DNA from: Planctomycetales bacterium
Lineage (GTDB): Bacteria; Planctomycetota; Planctomycetia; Isosphaerales; Isosphaeraceae
Assembly: GCA_027449865.1 (NCBI GenBank)
Contig: DAIDKV010000078.1
Location: 1 to 42,514 of the forward strand
DNA: 42,514 bases
Reading direction: 5' to 3'
The notes under the pieces are model-generated. The model was given only the letters and a program-made list of their open reading frames with translations, was not told where the DNA came from and did no database searches. The position numbers were made by a program, and so were the translations under genes. Numbering within the stretch: the stretch's first letter is position 1; each line of letters begins with the position of its first letter. Positions 34,290 to 42,514 of this stretch are shown here, piece by piece.

Positions 34290-34979
34290 TCAAGATCCTT
34301 TAAGGATTTCAGTGAGCCGACCGGCGAGCATTTCCGGGAAGCGACTGTACCATCGGCGGTTCAGGGGTGAGGGATGAGGCAAGGGATGGACGAGGACATC
34401 GCGGGGCACGCCGGAGGCGCCTGGGATTCGGCATGAGAAGGCCGAGTCGAACCGGGCGTCGGTTCGGCCGGGTCCGGAAAACTCGTCGGATCGGCCGTAG
34501 GGCTCGAACCACTGGAAGGCCTCGGTCCCGAGGGTGAGGATGTGGCCACCACTCCAGAAGTTGGCGAGGAGTCGGGCGAGGAACGGTCGGAAACGCCGGC
34601 GGACCGACTCGGCGTAGGCCTTGTTGCCCGGTGGTTTGTAAGGGACGGTGTTGGTGAGCAGGGCGTAAGCCAGCGCCCCCTGGAGCGAGAGCGGATCTTT
34701 TCCGCGTGGTCCCTCGACGCGCTGGCCGTGGGCCGCGAGCAATCCGAGCCGAACCAGTCTTCCGCCGGCGCCGATGAGTGGCTGACCGGCGGCGACCTCG
34801 TCCTTGCCGAGGTCTCGGCCGACGATGGCGACGGGCGCCTCCAGCGAGCCGCCGAAGAGAATGGGGTCGATCGGGTCGCGGCCGGCGCGTCGGTAGACCG
34901 GCTCGTCGATCGGGAAGGTTTCGGCCTCGGCCTCGCGGCGGACCGCCTGAATGAGGTCGGCGATGGTCTCGATCGACAT
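34290..34979 (-). CDS. Uracil-DNA glycosylase superfamily protein
   Basis: The 229-residue protein starts at ATG 34979 with AAAGGGG upstream. VAIVGRDLGKDEVAAGQPLIGAGG (about residues 50-73) corresponds to the motif 1 region GExPGxxExxxGxPFVG of family 4-like glycosylases. LLTNTVPYKPPGN (about 108-120) and HPLPHPSP (about 197-204) match the later DNA-binding motifs. Only one Cys is present, so the four Fe-S ligands of families 4 and 5 are absent. It likely removes uracil or a related damaged base, but the Asp usual after GExPG is shifted; activity is uncertain. It is divergent from cimA. Confidence 0.72.
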   Translation of the reverse strand: MSIETIADLIQAVRREAEAETFPIDEPVYRRAGRDPIDPILFGGSLEAPVAIVGRDLGKDEVAAGQPLIGAGGRLVRLGLLAAHGQRVEGPRGKDPLSLQGALAYALLTNTVPYKPPGNKAYAESVRRRFRPFLARLLANFWSGGHILTLGTEAFQWFEPYGRSDEFSGPGRTDARFDSAFSCRIPGASGVPRDVLVHPLPHPSPLNRRWYSRFPEMLAGRLTEILKGS

Positions 34980-35130
34980 GGTTTCCCCTTTTGGACCTGC
35001 CCGCGCGAACCCGGACCCGGGCCGGTCTCGTCTGTCGAGTTATCCCGTGGATCTGCTAGATTAGATGGGTAACAGGAAATCCCGAGCGACGAAAGGGCCG
35101 AGTCGGCCGAGCCAGGACCCTCACGAGATC

Positions 35131-36741
35131 ATGACACGCATCTACCTGTACGACACGACGTTGCGCGACGGGAGCCAGGGCGAGGGGGTGAACTTCTCGC
35201 TTCAGGACAAGCTCCTCATCACGGCCCGGCTCGATGCGATGGGCTTCGACTATATCGAGGGGGGCTATCCGCTCTCGAACCCCAAGGACGCCGCCTACTT
35301 CCGCGAGGTTCGCGAGCTGAACCTCGGACACGCGAAGGTGACCGCCTTTGGAATGACCCGGCGGCGGGACATCGCCCCCGAGGACGACACCGGGATGAAG
35401 GCGCTCATCGAGGCGCGAACGCCGGCCGTCACGATCGTCGGCAAGAGCTGGGATCTGCACGTTCACGATGTTCTGAACGTCTCGCTGGAGGAGAACGTTC
35501 GGATGATCGGCGACTCGGTCGGTTACATCGGAGCGAATGTCCCCGAGGTTCTTTACGACGCCGAGCATTTCTTCGACGGCTTCAAGCACAACCCCGATTA
35601 CGCGATGCAAACGATCCGGGCGGCGGCCGACGCGGGCGCGAAGTGGATCGTCCTCTGCGACACCAACGGCGGGACGCTCCCGGAAGAGATCGCCTCGGCC
35701 GTGGAGCAGGTCCGCCGCGAGGTCAACGTTCCGCTGGGAATCCACACCCACAATGACGGAGAGCTGGCCGTCGCCAACGCCCTGGCGGCCGTCCGGCAGG
35801 GGGTCCGGCAGGTTCAGGGGACGATCAACGGACTCGGCGAACGCTGCGGAAACATGGATCTCTGTAGCGTCGCGGCAAACCTGGCGCTGAAGTATCCGGG
35901 CTTCGAGATTCTCCAGCCCGGCCGGCTCGTTCAACTGACCGAGCTTTCACGCTACGTCTACGAAACGGCCAACATGAACTTCCGCCCAGGACAGGCGTTT
36001 GTCGGCGCCAGCGCCTTTGCCCACAAGGGAGGGATGCACGTCCACGGGGTTCGCAAGAACGCGAGCAGCTACGAACATATCGATCCGGCGACGGTCGGCA
36101 ACGAGCGCAGGGTGCTGGTGAGCGAGCTATCCGGCAAGTCGAACATCGCCGAGAAGCTGAGTGAATACGGGCTGGAGCAGGATGGCGAGCTTCTCGTGAA
36201 GGTGCTCGACCGGGTGCAGGATCTGGAGAACGAGGGCTACCAGTTCGAGGCGGCCGAGGCGACGTTTGTTCTTCTGGTGGAGAAGCTGGCGGGCCGGCAT
36301 CGGCCGAGCTTCGAGGTCCGGAACTTTCACGTCAGTGTGAGCGGGCGTCCGGGCGCCTCGCAGGAGACCGCGACCGAGGCGACGATCAAGTTGAAGGTCG
36401 GCGAGGTGCTGGAGCATACCGTCAGCGAGGGTGACGGTCCGGTCAACGCTCTCGACAGCGCGCTGAGAAAGGCGCTGGATGGGCACTATCCCCGGCTCCA
36501 CGAGATGAAGCTGGTGGATTACAAGGTCCGGGTCATCAACGCCCGAGCTGGGACCGCGGCGCGGGTTCGCGTGGTGATCGAGAGCAAGGACGAGCAGGAC
36601 GTCTGGGGAACGGTGGGCGTCTCGGAGAACGTGATCGAGGCGAGCTGGCTGGCGCTGGCCGACGCCTTCGAGTACAAGCTTTCAAAGGACCGACGCTCCC
36701 AGGCCGGCACACCGAGGCAACTGACCTCGACATCGGCGTGA
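35131..36741 (+). CDS. cimA: Citramalate synthase
   Basis: CimA condenses pyruvate and acetyl-CoA to (R)-citramalate, a threonine-independent entry to isoleucine. The 536-residue protein begins MTRIYLYDTTLRDGSQGEGV, the DRE-TIM signature. Further blocks are VLCDTNGGTLPEE, the metal-binding HTHND, INGLGERCGNMDL, and FVGASAFAHKGGMHVHGV. The C-terminal regulatory LeuA dimer domain (about residues 395-520) is present, including DGPVNALDSALRKAL, so feedback inhibition by isoleucine is plausible. The frame extends to 35065, but the added residues carry no family feature. A 2-isopropylmalate synthase reading is excluded by the CimA-type GFDYIEGGYPLSNPKD segment. Confidence 0.93.
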   Translation: MTRIYLYDTTLRDGSQGEGVNFSLQDKLLITARLDAMGFDYIEGGYPLSNPKDAAYFREVRELNLGHAKVTAFGMTRRRDIAPEDDTGMKALIEARTPAVTIVGKSWDLHVHDVLNVSLEENVRMIGDSVGYIGANVPEVLYDAEHFFDGFKHNPDYAMQTIRAAADAGAKWIVLCDTNGGTLPEEIASAVEQVRREVNVPLGIHTHNDGELAVANALAAVRQGVRQVQGTINGLGERCGNMDLCSVAANLALKYPGFEILQPGRLVQLTELSRYVYETANMNFRPGQAFVGASAFAHKGGMHVHGVRKNASSYEHIDPATVGNERRVLVSELSGKSNIAEKLSEYGLEQDGELLVKVLDRVQDLENEGYQFEAAEATFVLLVEKLAGRHRPSFEVRNFHVSVSGRPGASQETATEATIKLKVGEVLEHTVSEGDGPVNALDSALRKALDGHYPRLHEMKLVDYKVRVINARAGTAARVRVVIESKDEQDVWGTVGVSENVIEASWLALADAFEYKLSKDRRSQAGTPRQLTSTSA

Positions 36742-36746
36742 CCCGA

Positions 36747-36779
36747 GGGCCCGAGGCGGGGCGGCCCGCCGTTGGGTCC
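36747..36779. terminator. Bidirectional terminator between cimA and ABC permease
   Basis: GGCGGG (36755-36760), loop GCGG and CCCGCC (36765-36770) form a perfect inner stem. GGGCCC (36747-36752) pairs with GGGTCC (36774-36779) outside it, with one wobble. It sits in the 50-base gap between convergent stops. Confidence 0.6.
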
Positions 36780-36791
36780 GAGTATCGCCGG

Positions 36792-38543
36792 TTAAAACTC
36801 CATACGCTGAAACGCCTTGATCCCGATCCGGAGCGGCAGGACCGTCCCGACCAGGCCGATCACCAGGCTCACCGCGAAGGCGATCGTCAGCCAGAACCGG
36901 AAGGCGCCGTGGGTCAGGGCGTACTGCGCCTCGGGGTGTTCAATCCCGAGGTAATACAAATGGCAGGGAACCGCCAGCGCCGTCACAATCGCGAAGATGA
37001 AGACCAGGCTGACGAGAAGGTTGAGCGTTCCACCGAAGCCGACCGCGATCTTCGAGGGGTCGCTCTCGCGGAGGTTGGGCAGTCGGGCTCCCAGTCCGAC
37101 GCTGATCCCCGAGAGCCCCGCGCACAAAACCGCGACCATCGCCGCGTGCAGGGCGATCATCAACGGGCCCATGCCGAGCATCGCGTCGCTGAGCGAGACG
37201 AGTAACTCGGTCGGCAGCAGAGCGATTCCGACCGAGAAGACAAACTTGCCCCAGAGAATCTGCTCGCGACGGAGCGGGAAGAGCCCGAGAACCCAGAAGT
37301 TCCGCCCCTCCAGCGAGAGCAGCGGAAAGATGAACCGGCTGGTGAACGTTGAAAGAATGAGCGCCGTCACGGAGAGGTTCAGGAAGCTGACGAGGTTTCG
37401 CCACGAGGGAGACTGGACGGCGTATCCCAGTCGAGGGATGTTGAGGAAGTAGAAGGCGAGCAGGCCGAAGAAGATCAGGAATTGCGACCACTGCGCGGGG
37501 TCTCGCCGGAACGAACGAAGGTCCTTGAGGATCAGGAGCCGGACGGGCCTTGGCAGGACGAAGAACGTTCGGTGGAAGAGGGCGTCGAACCAGTATCCGC
37601 CCTGTCGGCGCCGGGCACTCCGGTTCCCCTGGACACGGCTGTAGCCCCGGAAATACAGGTCGCGAGCCATCGCCGCCGCGGCCAGGTACGCCAGTCCCGC
37701 GTGCGCGGAGAGGACGACCAGGTAATATCCCGAGCGGCTCCAGTCGCTTCGAGAAGCCGCGAGCAGGCCGGCGGACATCCATCGGCTCGGCCAGAGCGGG
37801 CTCTGCGCGAAGGCGAGCCGGTCCTGCACGCCGGCCAGCCAGTCGGTCGAGAGTGCGTCGCCGGGCGTCGACCAGAGCCGCCAGCCGAGCAGGGCGCCGA
37901 GGCCCAGGATTCCCGCCACCGAGGCACTCAGGACCAGCTTCTGCCGCCTGGGAAAGACGTTCGCCACCACGATCGCCGCGATCGCTCCGAGGCTTCCGGC
38001 GATCAGGACGAACGCCACGAGGTACGCGAGGAAGATCAGGTAGAACCCAGGCGCCGCACCGTTGGTGAGCCCGTAGGCGACCATCAGCGGACTACCCAGC
38101 AGGAAGAACGCCCAGCTTGAGAGACCGACGGATTCCGTGAACTGGTAGGCGAAGATCCGGTCGGTCGTCGCGGGGGTCGTGAGCAGGAAGGCCCCTTCAC
38201 GCGAATGAAAAAGCGCGGTGTAGGTCAGGATCCCGGTCGAGAAGAAGAGCATCACCAGGATCGAGAGGAAGAACATGCTGAAGAGATATTCAAAGATACC
38301 GTTGACCAGCGCGTCGTTGATTCCGATAAACTCGAAACTCCCCCAGAAGAGCCCGAAGAGGCCCAGCCAGAAGACGGCCGAGCAGCACAAAATCATGGTG
38401 AGCCGGAGCCGGCTGCCGGAGAGGACCGAGCGGACCGTGTTGCGCATCAGCCACCATCGAAGGTGGCGAAGCGCCCGGGCGGTTTGCTCGGCGGGCAGGG
38501 GGGGCGGTTCGATCCGGCCCGATTCGCCGATAACGAGGCTCAT
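36792..38543 (-). CDS. ABC exporter permease (ABC-2 like)
   Basis: The 583-residue protein has 10-12 membrane helices in two groups (about 45-220 and 265-570). Between them is a basic loop (NRSARRRQGGYWFDALFHRTFFVLPRPVRLLILKDLRSFRRDPAQWSQ region). The two halves look like the paired bundles of large ABC-2 exporter permeases. It begins with a cytoplasmic tail of about 45 residues. Its ATG overlaps the upstream ATPase stop by 4 bases (ATGA). It is the third gene of an operon of a membrane-anchored protein, an ATPase and this permease. Substrate unknown. Confidence 0.8.
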   Translation of the reverse strand: MSLVIGESGRIEPPPLPAEQTARALRHLRWWLMRNTVRSVLSGSRLRLTMILCCSAVFWLGLFGLFWGSFEFIGINDALVNGIFEYLFSMFFLSILVMLFFSTGILTYTALFHSREGAFLLTTPATTDRIFAYQFTESVGLSSWAFFLLGSPLMVAYGLTNGAAPGFYLIFLAYLVAFVLIAGSLGAIAAIVVANVFPRRQKLVLSASVAGILGLGALLGWRLWSTPGDALSTDWLAGVQDRLAFAQSPLWPSRWMSAGLLAASRSDWSRSGYYLVVLSAHAGLAYLAAAAMARDLYFRGYSRVQGNRSARRRQGGYWFDALFHRTFFVLPRPVRLLILKDLRSFRRDPAQWSQFLIFFGLLAFYFLNIPRLGYAVQSPSWRNLVSFLNLSVTALILSTFTSRFIFPLLSLEGRNFWVLGLFPLRREQILWGKFVFSVGIALLPTELLVSLSDAMLGMGPLMIALHAAMVAVLCAGLSGISVGLGARLPNLRESDPSKIAVGFGGTLNLLVSLVFIFAIVTALAVPCHLYYLGIEHPEAQYALTHGAFRFWLTIAFAVSLVIGLVGTVLPLRIGIKAFQRMEF

Positions 38544-39334
38544 AGTGGGGTCCCGGCGGGCTGGGGTCGTCCGGCGAGGTCGATCGGTCCCTGGCCCTCG
38601 ACCGAGGACATCGGCGGGCGATGATCGCCGGTGAGCGACAGGAAGAGGTCCTCGAGTGGGCCGTGGTGCTTCAGCTCGGATCGAAGCTGGTCGACCGTCC
38701 CCGAGGCGAGCATCCGGCCGTGGTCGACGATTCCGACCCGGTCGGCCAGCTCCTCGGCGATCGCCAGGAGGTGCGTCGACATCAGGACGGCACAGCCGGA
38801 TCTCGCCTGCTGAACGAAGAGGTCCTTGACGATCCGGGCGCTCCTTGGGTCCAGTCCGACGAGCGGCTCGTCCACGACGAGGATCTTCGGATCATGGACC
38901 AGCGCCGACGCAAAAACGACACGCTGCTTCATCCCCTGCGAGTAGCTCTCGCACAGCTCGTCGATGTAATCGCGCATCTCGAAGACATCGATCAGCTCAA
39001 GTATTCGACGGCTCGCCCGGCCGGGCTCCAGCCCGTACATCTCGACGACGAACCGGAGGAACTCGCGACCGGTCAGTTTGTCGTACAGATACGGCTGATC
39101 GGGAACGTATCCGAGAAGCTGCCGGGCGGCCTGACTGGTCGCCTCGTTCCCGCCGATCCGGACGACGCCCGAACTCGGCGAGAGCAGTCCGCAGATCATC
39201 TTGATGGTCGTGGTCTTCCCCGCGCCGTTGGGGCCGAGGAAGGCGAAGAGCTCGCCAGATCGGACCTCCAGGTCGAGCCGATCGACGGCACAACGGGCGC
39301 CGAACCGCTTGGTCACCCCTCGGACCTCAATCAT
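38540..39334 (-). CDS. ABC transporter ATP-binding protein
   Basis: ATG 39334 (MIEVRGVTKRFG) follows GGAGG at 8 bases. The frame continues to 39478 as unsupported Arg/Pro-rich sequence. The 264-residue ATPase has Walker [10 protein letters not shown] (near residue 36), signature SYSQGMKQRV, Walker B ILVVDEPLVGLD and the switch His in STHLLAIAEE. It fits the CcmA/drug-export ATPase group. Its start overlaps the previous gene's stop by 4 bases and its stop overlaps the permease start by 4 bases, so the three genes are tightly coupled. Confidence 0.9.
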   Translation of the reverse strand: MIEVRGVTKRFGARCAVDRLDLEVRSGELFAFLGPNGAGKTTTIKMICGLLSPSSGVVRIGGNEATSQAARQLLGYVPDQPYLYDKLTGREFLRFVVEMYGLEPGRASRRILELIDVFEMRDYIDELCESYSQGMKQRVVFASALVHDPKILVVDEPLVGLDPRSARIVKDLFVQQARSGCAVLMSTHLLAIAEELADRVGIVDHGRMLASGTVDQLRSELKHHGPLEDLFLSLTGDHRPPMSSVEGQGPIDLAGRPQPAGTPL

Positions 39335-40221
39335 CCGGCGGTCCTCCCCGAGGCCGACCGGGTGCCCGCCGCCGGGGCGCCCTTCGCCTCGTCGTCGTCG
39401 GGACGACGTTCCAGCATCAGCCGGAGGAAGGGGAACGGGACCTCCTGGCGGAGGATCACGCCGTCGGTACGCACCCACGTACGCATTTTCATGCCTGACA
39501 CGTTTTGCTCCACTTCATAGGTTGTCTCCGGCTTGCCCGCCCAGGGGATGGTGGTCCGCCGTGTGACCTCGACCCGGACGTGCTCCACCTGTCCGGAGAA
39601 CGGGTTGACCACCTGCATCTCCCACCGCTGGCCGAGGTGCAGGCCCGGCAGCCGGTCGATCGGACCGAGCATATCGCTGACCACGCTTCTCGGCTGATAC
39701 TTGAACGGGGCGAACTTCCGATTGAGGATCGGGAGCGGTCCCTCCGAGGCGATCTCCATCATATCCTTGCGGAGCTTTCCGAAGACGTGCAATAATTGTT
39801 CGCCCAGATCGCGCGACTCCACCTTCAGGTCGAATTTCTGGAGGTTGCCCGAGGGATCGACCTGGTACGTGCTGACGATCCGGACGGGCAAGCGGTCGCG
39901 GTTTCCGGCCGCCAGGATGGTGCGCTTGAGAAGCTTGTCGGCTTCAAGCTCAACCCGGCTCGACATCTGGAACCAGCCATCGGATTCCCGCCTTGACGAG
40001 GTGATCGCCTCGCCGACGATCGTGGGATCCTCTGCCTTGGCCGCGTCGAGGATCTGGATGCTCCACCGGACGGGTCGGTCGGGCGTGCTTGCGAACGCGA
40101 TTCCCCGGAGGTCCGGCGGGTAACCCTGCGTCAAATCGGGGAGCACGTCGGACTTGAGCAGCCAGAAGGCCGCCACCAACCAGTAGACGAGGATCAGCAG
40201 GGAAACCAAACGTGAGGGCAT
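39331..40221 (-). CDS. Membrane-anchored extracytoplasmic protein of an ABC operon
   Basis: The start is the Met at 40221 (MPSRLVSLL) with GGAG 9 bases upstream; starts at 40251 and 40302 are open but unsupported. The 296-residue protein has one N-terminal membrane helix (about residues 5-22: VSLLILVYWLVAAFWLL) and an outer or periplasmic beta-rich domain (RPVRWSIQILDAAKAED, GWFQMSSRVELEADKLLK, YQVDPSGNLQKFDLKVE). The last 20 residues are disordered. I recognise no family. As the first gene of the operon it may be the substrate-handling or sensing subunit of the exporter; that is inference. Confidence 0.65.
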   Translation of the reverse strand: MPSRLVSLLILVYWLVAAFWLLKSDVLPDLTQGYPPDLRGIAFASTPDRPVRWSIQILDAAKAEDPTIVGEAITSSRRESDGWFQMSSRVELEADKLLKRTILAAGNRDRLPVRIVSTYQVDPSGNLQKFDLKVESRDLGEQLLHVFGKLRKDMMEIASEGPLPILNRKFAPFKYQPRSVVSDMLGPIDRLPGLHLGQRWEMQVVNPFSGQVEHVRVEVTRRTTIPWAGKPETTYEVEQNVSGMKMRTWVRTDGVILRQEVPFPFLRLMLERRPDDDEAKGAPAAGTRSASGRTAG

Positions 40222-40319
40222 GACTCGCAACTCCGTGCCCGAGGTGAACATGGCATCTATCGTAGACGCCCCGGCCACCTGGGAACAATGACCTCCTCGC
40301 AAGGAAACGCCAGTCCGGG

Positions 40320-40348
40320 TTGACCGATCCGAGGGGGCTGCGTATGTT
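40320..40348 (+). promoter_or_regulatory. Sigma-70-type promoter for the membrane-anchored gene at 40469
   Basis: TTGACC (40320-40325, 5 of 6), a 17-base spacer and TATGTT (40343-40348, 4 of 6) point toward the gene at 40469, giving a leader of about 115 bases. Confidence 0.5.
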
Positions 40349-40468
40349 CGAAACAGAGACCTGGCCCTGTCTCATTTCCGAAGTCATGCAGGGATTCTCC
40401 CGCCCTCGCCGCAGCACCCGGTCGGCTCCTTCCCCGCGTCCCTCTGGTCCCCCGGATAGGGATGTTCC

Positions 40469-41263
40469 ATGCGCAAAAAGACGAAGATCCTGATCTGGGC
40501 CGGGACCGCCCTGGCGGCGATCGCGGCGACCCCGGCTCTCGTCTGGCTCTCGCTGACGTACCAGCCGCCCTATTATCGGGCCATGATGCTCCAGTCGAAG
40601 GAGCAACAGCACCGAGGCGCCCGGAAATTCGTGGCGCAGGGGCTCCAGCTTCGCAACGATATCTGCAACGAGCCCAACTGGGAGGCCATCTTCTCCGACC
40701 AGGAGGTCAACGCCTGGCTCGCCGAGGACCTGGTCAGGCACTTCGCCGATCAGCTCCCGCCCGAGGTCCACGAGCCCCGCGTCCTCTTCGAAATGGACCG
40801 GATCATTCTGGCGTTCGAGCTTCAGCAGGGGCGGATTCACTCCGTGATCACGGTCGTCGCCCGACCGAGGGTGCCGGCCGGGAACACCGTCGAGCTCACC
40901 CTGGAAAAGATCCGGGCGGGAATCCTTCCGGTCCCGCCCGACAGCGTCCTCGATCGAATTGTCGAGTATTCGCGATTCATGGGTGTCGATGTCGAGTGGA
41001 CCCGTCGCGAGGGGTATCCGGTCGTTCTGGTCCGCTACAAGCCGAACCTCCAGCGCGATGATGTGGAGCTGGAAGAGGTGCAGATCCGGTCGGGGCAGCT
41101 TCGACTCGCCGGCCGGTCGGACCGAACCCGGGGCGCCTTTTACCGGCCGACACTCCCCTCGCGTCGCGTGCTTCAGTCGACCTTTCCGACGCGAAGGCTC
41201 CACCTGCTCCCGCCCGCCGGATCGATCCCGATCCGCCAGAGCACCGCGATGCCGACAAGCTGA
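40469..41263 (+). CDS. Membrane-anchored protein of unknown function
   Basis: ATG 40469 has GGATAGGG upstream. The 264-residue protein has an N-terminal anchor (residues 6-30: KILIWAGTALAAIAATPALVWL) and an outer domain. The text IFSDQEVNAWL ... LEKIRAGILPVP faintly recalls YpmS/DUF2140-type proteins (a ligand-cavity fold), but the match is by pattern only. The last 30 codons (41173-41263) lie opposite the end of the minus-strand LigD-like gene, an unusually long tail-to-tail overlap, and read as a basic, low-information tail. Function unknown. Confidence 0.62.
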   Translation: MRKKTKILIWAGTALAAIAATPALVWLSLTYQPPYYRAMMLQSKEQQHRGARKFVAQGLQLRNDICNEPNWEAIFSDQEVNAWLAEDLVRHFADQLPPEVHEPRVLFEMDRIILAFELQQGRIHSVITVVARPRVPAGNTVELTLEKIRAGILPVPPDSVLDRIVEYSRFMGVDVEWTRREGYPVVLVRYKPNLQRDDVELEEVQIRSGQLRLAGRSDRTRGAFYRPTLPSRRVLQSTFPTRRLHLLPPAGSIPIRQSTAMPTS

Positions 41264-41538
41264 CGCCCCTCCAGTCGAACCTGGACCAGGTCGTCGCGCC
41301 ACTCGATCGATTCAAACGACCCTGAATCGACCCGGCGGACGGTCCCGCGACCGCCCGAGATCGGTCCTTCATAATCGAGATAAACCGCCCGATGGTTGGG
41401 CAAGGCCCGGGCGCTCAGCTCGACGTCCGGCACGATCGGCGCGTCAACCGCCCAGGTTCGGAGGCTTTCTCCGGCTTCGAGCATCAGGTCCCAGTGAACG
41501 CCGTTCCATTGGTGTTCCAGCAGGACGAACCTGGGCAT
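41173..41538 (-). CDS. LigD N-terminal phosphoesterase-like protein (stand-alone)
   Basis: ATG 41538 has GGGAGAGG 6 bases upstream; the frame runs on to 42087 but there lies opposite glnA. The 121-residue protein has the DNA polymerase-ligase 3'-phosphoesterase signature: MPRFVLLEHQWNGVHWDLML, LRTWAVD, HRAVYLDYEGPISGGRGTVRRVDSG, RLEGRQLVG. In LigD this domain trims 3' ends during non-homologous end joining. Here it is a separate small protein without ligase or polymerase domains, a form seen in other bacteria. The His in VHWDLML and the Arg/Asp of the core are present. Whether it acts in repair is inferred from the family. Confidence 0.78.
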   Translation of the reverse strand: MPRFVLLEHQWNGVHWDLMLEAGESLRTWAVDAPIVPDVELSARALPNHRAVYLDYEGPISGGRGTVRRVDSGSFESIEWRDDLVQVRLEGRQLVGIAVLWRIGIDPAGGSRWSLRVGKVD

Positions 41539-41797
41539 GGATGGCCTCTCCCTCGACGATCGCGATCGGTACGTCCCGAAGTGTTTCCCCATCGGGACGT
41601 GGCCGTCAAGATCGGCGCGGCCGGTATCGGCGTCGCGTCCGACGCCCGGGTGGTAAGGATCAATCTCCGATGATCTTCCGTCGCGCCACCTCCGCCCGCA
41701 TAATGGCAATCTAGCCGAGGATCGATCCGGGCCGCCGGTCGTGGCGACGGCCCATTTCCGTCGATCGAGGGCAGCCCCACACGAGCCGAGGTTCCCG

Positions 41798-42514
41798 GTG
41801 ACTCCCAAAGAGGTCCTGGCCCTGATCCGACAACGCGAGGTCACCACGGTCGACCTGCGGTTCATGGACTTTCCCGGCGTCTGGCAGCACTTCTCAATCC
41901 CGGCCGAGGCCCTCACCGAGGAAACCTTCGAGGAGGGAATCGGCTTCGACGGCTCTAGCGTCATGGGATGGCGGGCGATCAACGAGGCCGACGTCCTGGT
42001 CGTCCCCCAGCCCGAGACAGCCGTGATCGACCCCTTCCCATCGCAGCCGACGCTGACGATGATCTGCAACATCCACGACCCCATCACCCACCTCGACTAC
42101 ACCCGAGACCCCCGCAACATCGCCCGCAAGGCCGTCAGCTACATGCGGAACACGGGGCTCGCCGACGAATGCCTGCTCGGCCCCGAGCTCGAATTCTTCG
42201 TCTTCGACAACGTCCAGTACGATCAGCGCGGCCACGAGGCGTTCTATCACGTCGATTCCAGCGAGGGCGCCTGGAACCGCGGCCGCGCCGAGAACCCCAA
42301 CCTCGGCTACAAGGCCGGCTCGGGCCTGGGATACTTCCCCTGCCCGCCGACCGATAGCCTGGTGGACCTCCGCTCCGACATGGCCAACCGCATGAACGAA
42401 TGCGGGATCGCCACCGCCGCCCATTTCCACGAGGTCGCCACGGGCGGCCAGTGCGAGATCGACCTGGTGCCCGCAGGTCTGGTCGACGCCGCCGACCACG
42501 TGATGCTCGCCCGG
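41798..42514 (+). CDS. glnA: Glutamine synthetase, type I, N-terminal part (cut by window end)
   Basis: The frame is open from GTG 41798 to the last base (239 codons), with GAGG just upstream. It carries the GS N-terminal beta-grasp domain (DLRFMDFPGVWQHFSIP, GFDGSSVMGW near residue 50) and the start of the catalytic domain: LGPELEFFVFD (Glu130 and Glu132, metal ligands) and HFHEVATGGQCEIDL (near 213-227). GS joins ammonia to glutamate using ATP in the cytoplasm. The adenylylation Tyr lies beyond the window. No sigma-54 promoter was found in the 259 bases upstream. Confidence 0.95.
   Translation, partial: MTPKEVLALIRQREVTTVDLRFMDFPGVWQHFSIPAEALTEETFEEGIGFDGSSVMGWRAINEADVLVVPQPETAVIDPFPSQPTLTMICNIHDPITHLDYTRDPRNIARKAVSYMRNTGLADECLLGPELEFFVFDNVQYDQRGHEAFYHVDSSEGAWNRGRAENPNLGYKAGSGLGYFPCPPTDSLVDLRSDMANRMNECGIATAAHFHEVATGGQCEIDLVPAGLVDAADHVMLAR

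Noticed and set aside
41539-42087. Long minus-strand extension of the LigD-like gene to 42087
   Set aside because: It lies antisense to glnA and lacks family sequence; the ATG at 41538 has a good binding site.

Overview
The window reads as chromosomal DNA of a GC-rich planctomycete, most likely of the Isosphaeraceae group. This is an inference from gene content and style, not from a marker gene. It carries futalosine-type menaquinone genes, a PEP-CTERM secreted protein, a BlaI/M56 pair with a planctomycete-style carbohydrate-fold tail, a candidate sigma-54 promoter, GTG/TTG starts, a DUF4396 membrane protein, and many proteins recognisable only as membrane or secreted hypotheticals. No phage, IS transposase, CRISPR array or rRNA was found.

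Layout. 1-740: 3' end of an RHS/YD-repeat gene whose repeats stop abruptly at a G-rich REP-like sequence. 741-2110: a 515-base non-coding leader with two inverted repeats and a promoter, then a two-gene toxin-antitoxin module (AbrB-like/TacA-like antitoxin plus GNAT toxin). 2225-4990: a YiiX-like papain-fold membrane protein, a secreted BON protein and a low-complexity secreted protein. 5204-8384: a TPR-thioredoxin fusion, a DUF4396 membrane protein and tRNA-Leu(UAA). 8581-10474: a sigma-54-type promoter, a small HTH regulator and a PAS hybrid histidine kinase. 10475-16037: an ABC-2 double permease, tRNA-Ser(UGA), a bifunctional-nuclease-domain protein and valS, all on the minus strand. 16038-17427: a non-coding stretch with a three-copy repeat and an AT-richer PEP-CTERM gene.

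17940-24727 is a six-gene plus-strand run: mqnA, mqnC, a coiled-coil membrane protein, a NatA-like ATPase, a NatB-like permease fused to a CPBP protease, and an amidohydrolase that fits aminodeoxyfutalosine deaminase. Three menaquinone steps are thus clustered around an ABC exporter. 24767-26853: a membrane protein and mannose-6-phosphate isomerase. 27194-29843: TatC with an enlarged first periplasmic loop, then a CobA-HemD fusion.

29860-31555: a small membrane protein and three tandem Hsp20 genes. 31849-34062: an M56 receptor and its BlaI repressor, with a LamG/DUF1080-like fold where BlaR1 has a penicillin-binding domain. 34290-36741: a divergent uracil-DNA-glycosylase-like gene and cimA. 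36792-40221: a three-gene ABC export operon. 40469-42514: a membrane-anchored hypothetical protein, a stand-alone LigD phosphoesterase-like protein overlapping it tail to tail, and the first 239 codons of glutamine synthetase, cut by the window end.

Nothing here is unambiguously a new multi-gene system. The best candidates for something undescribed are the toxin-antitoxin module with a swapped antitoxin DNA-binding domain and a palindrome against its -35 box, the M56/BlaI switch with a carbohydrate-fold sensor, and the menaquinone operon with an embedded ABC-CPBP exporter.
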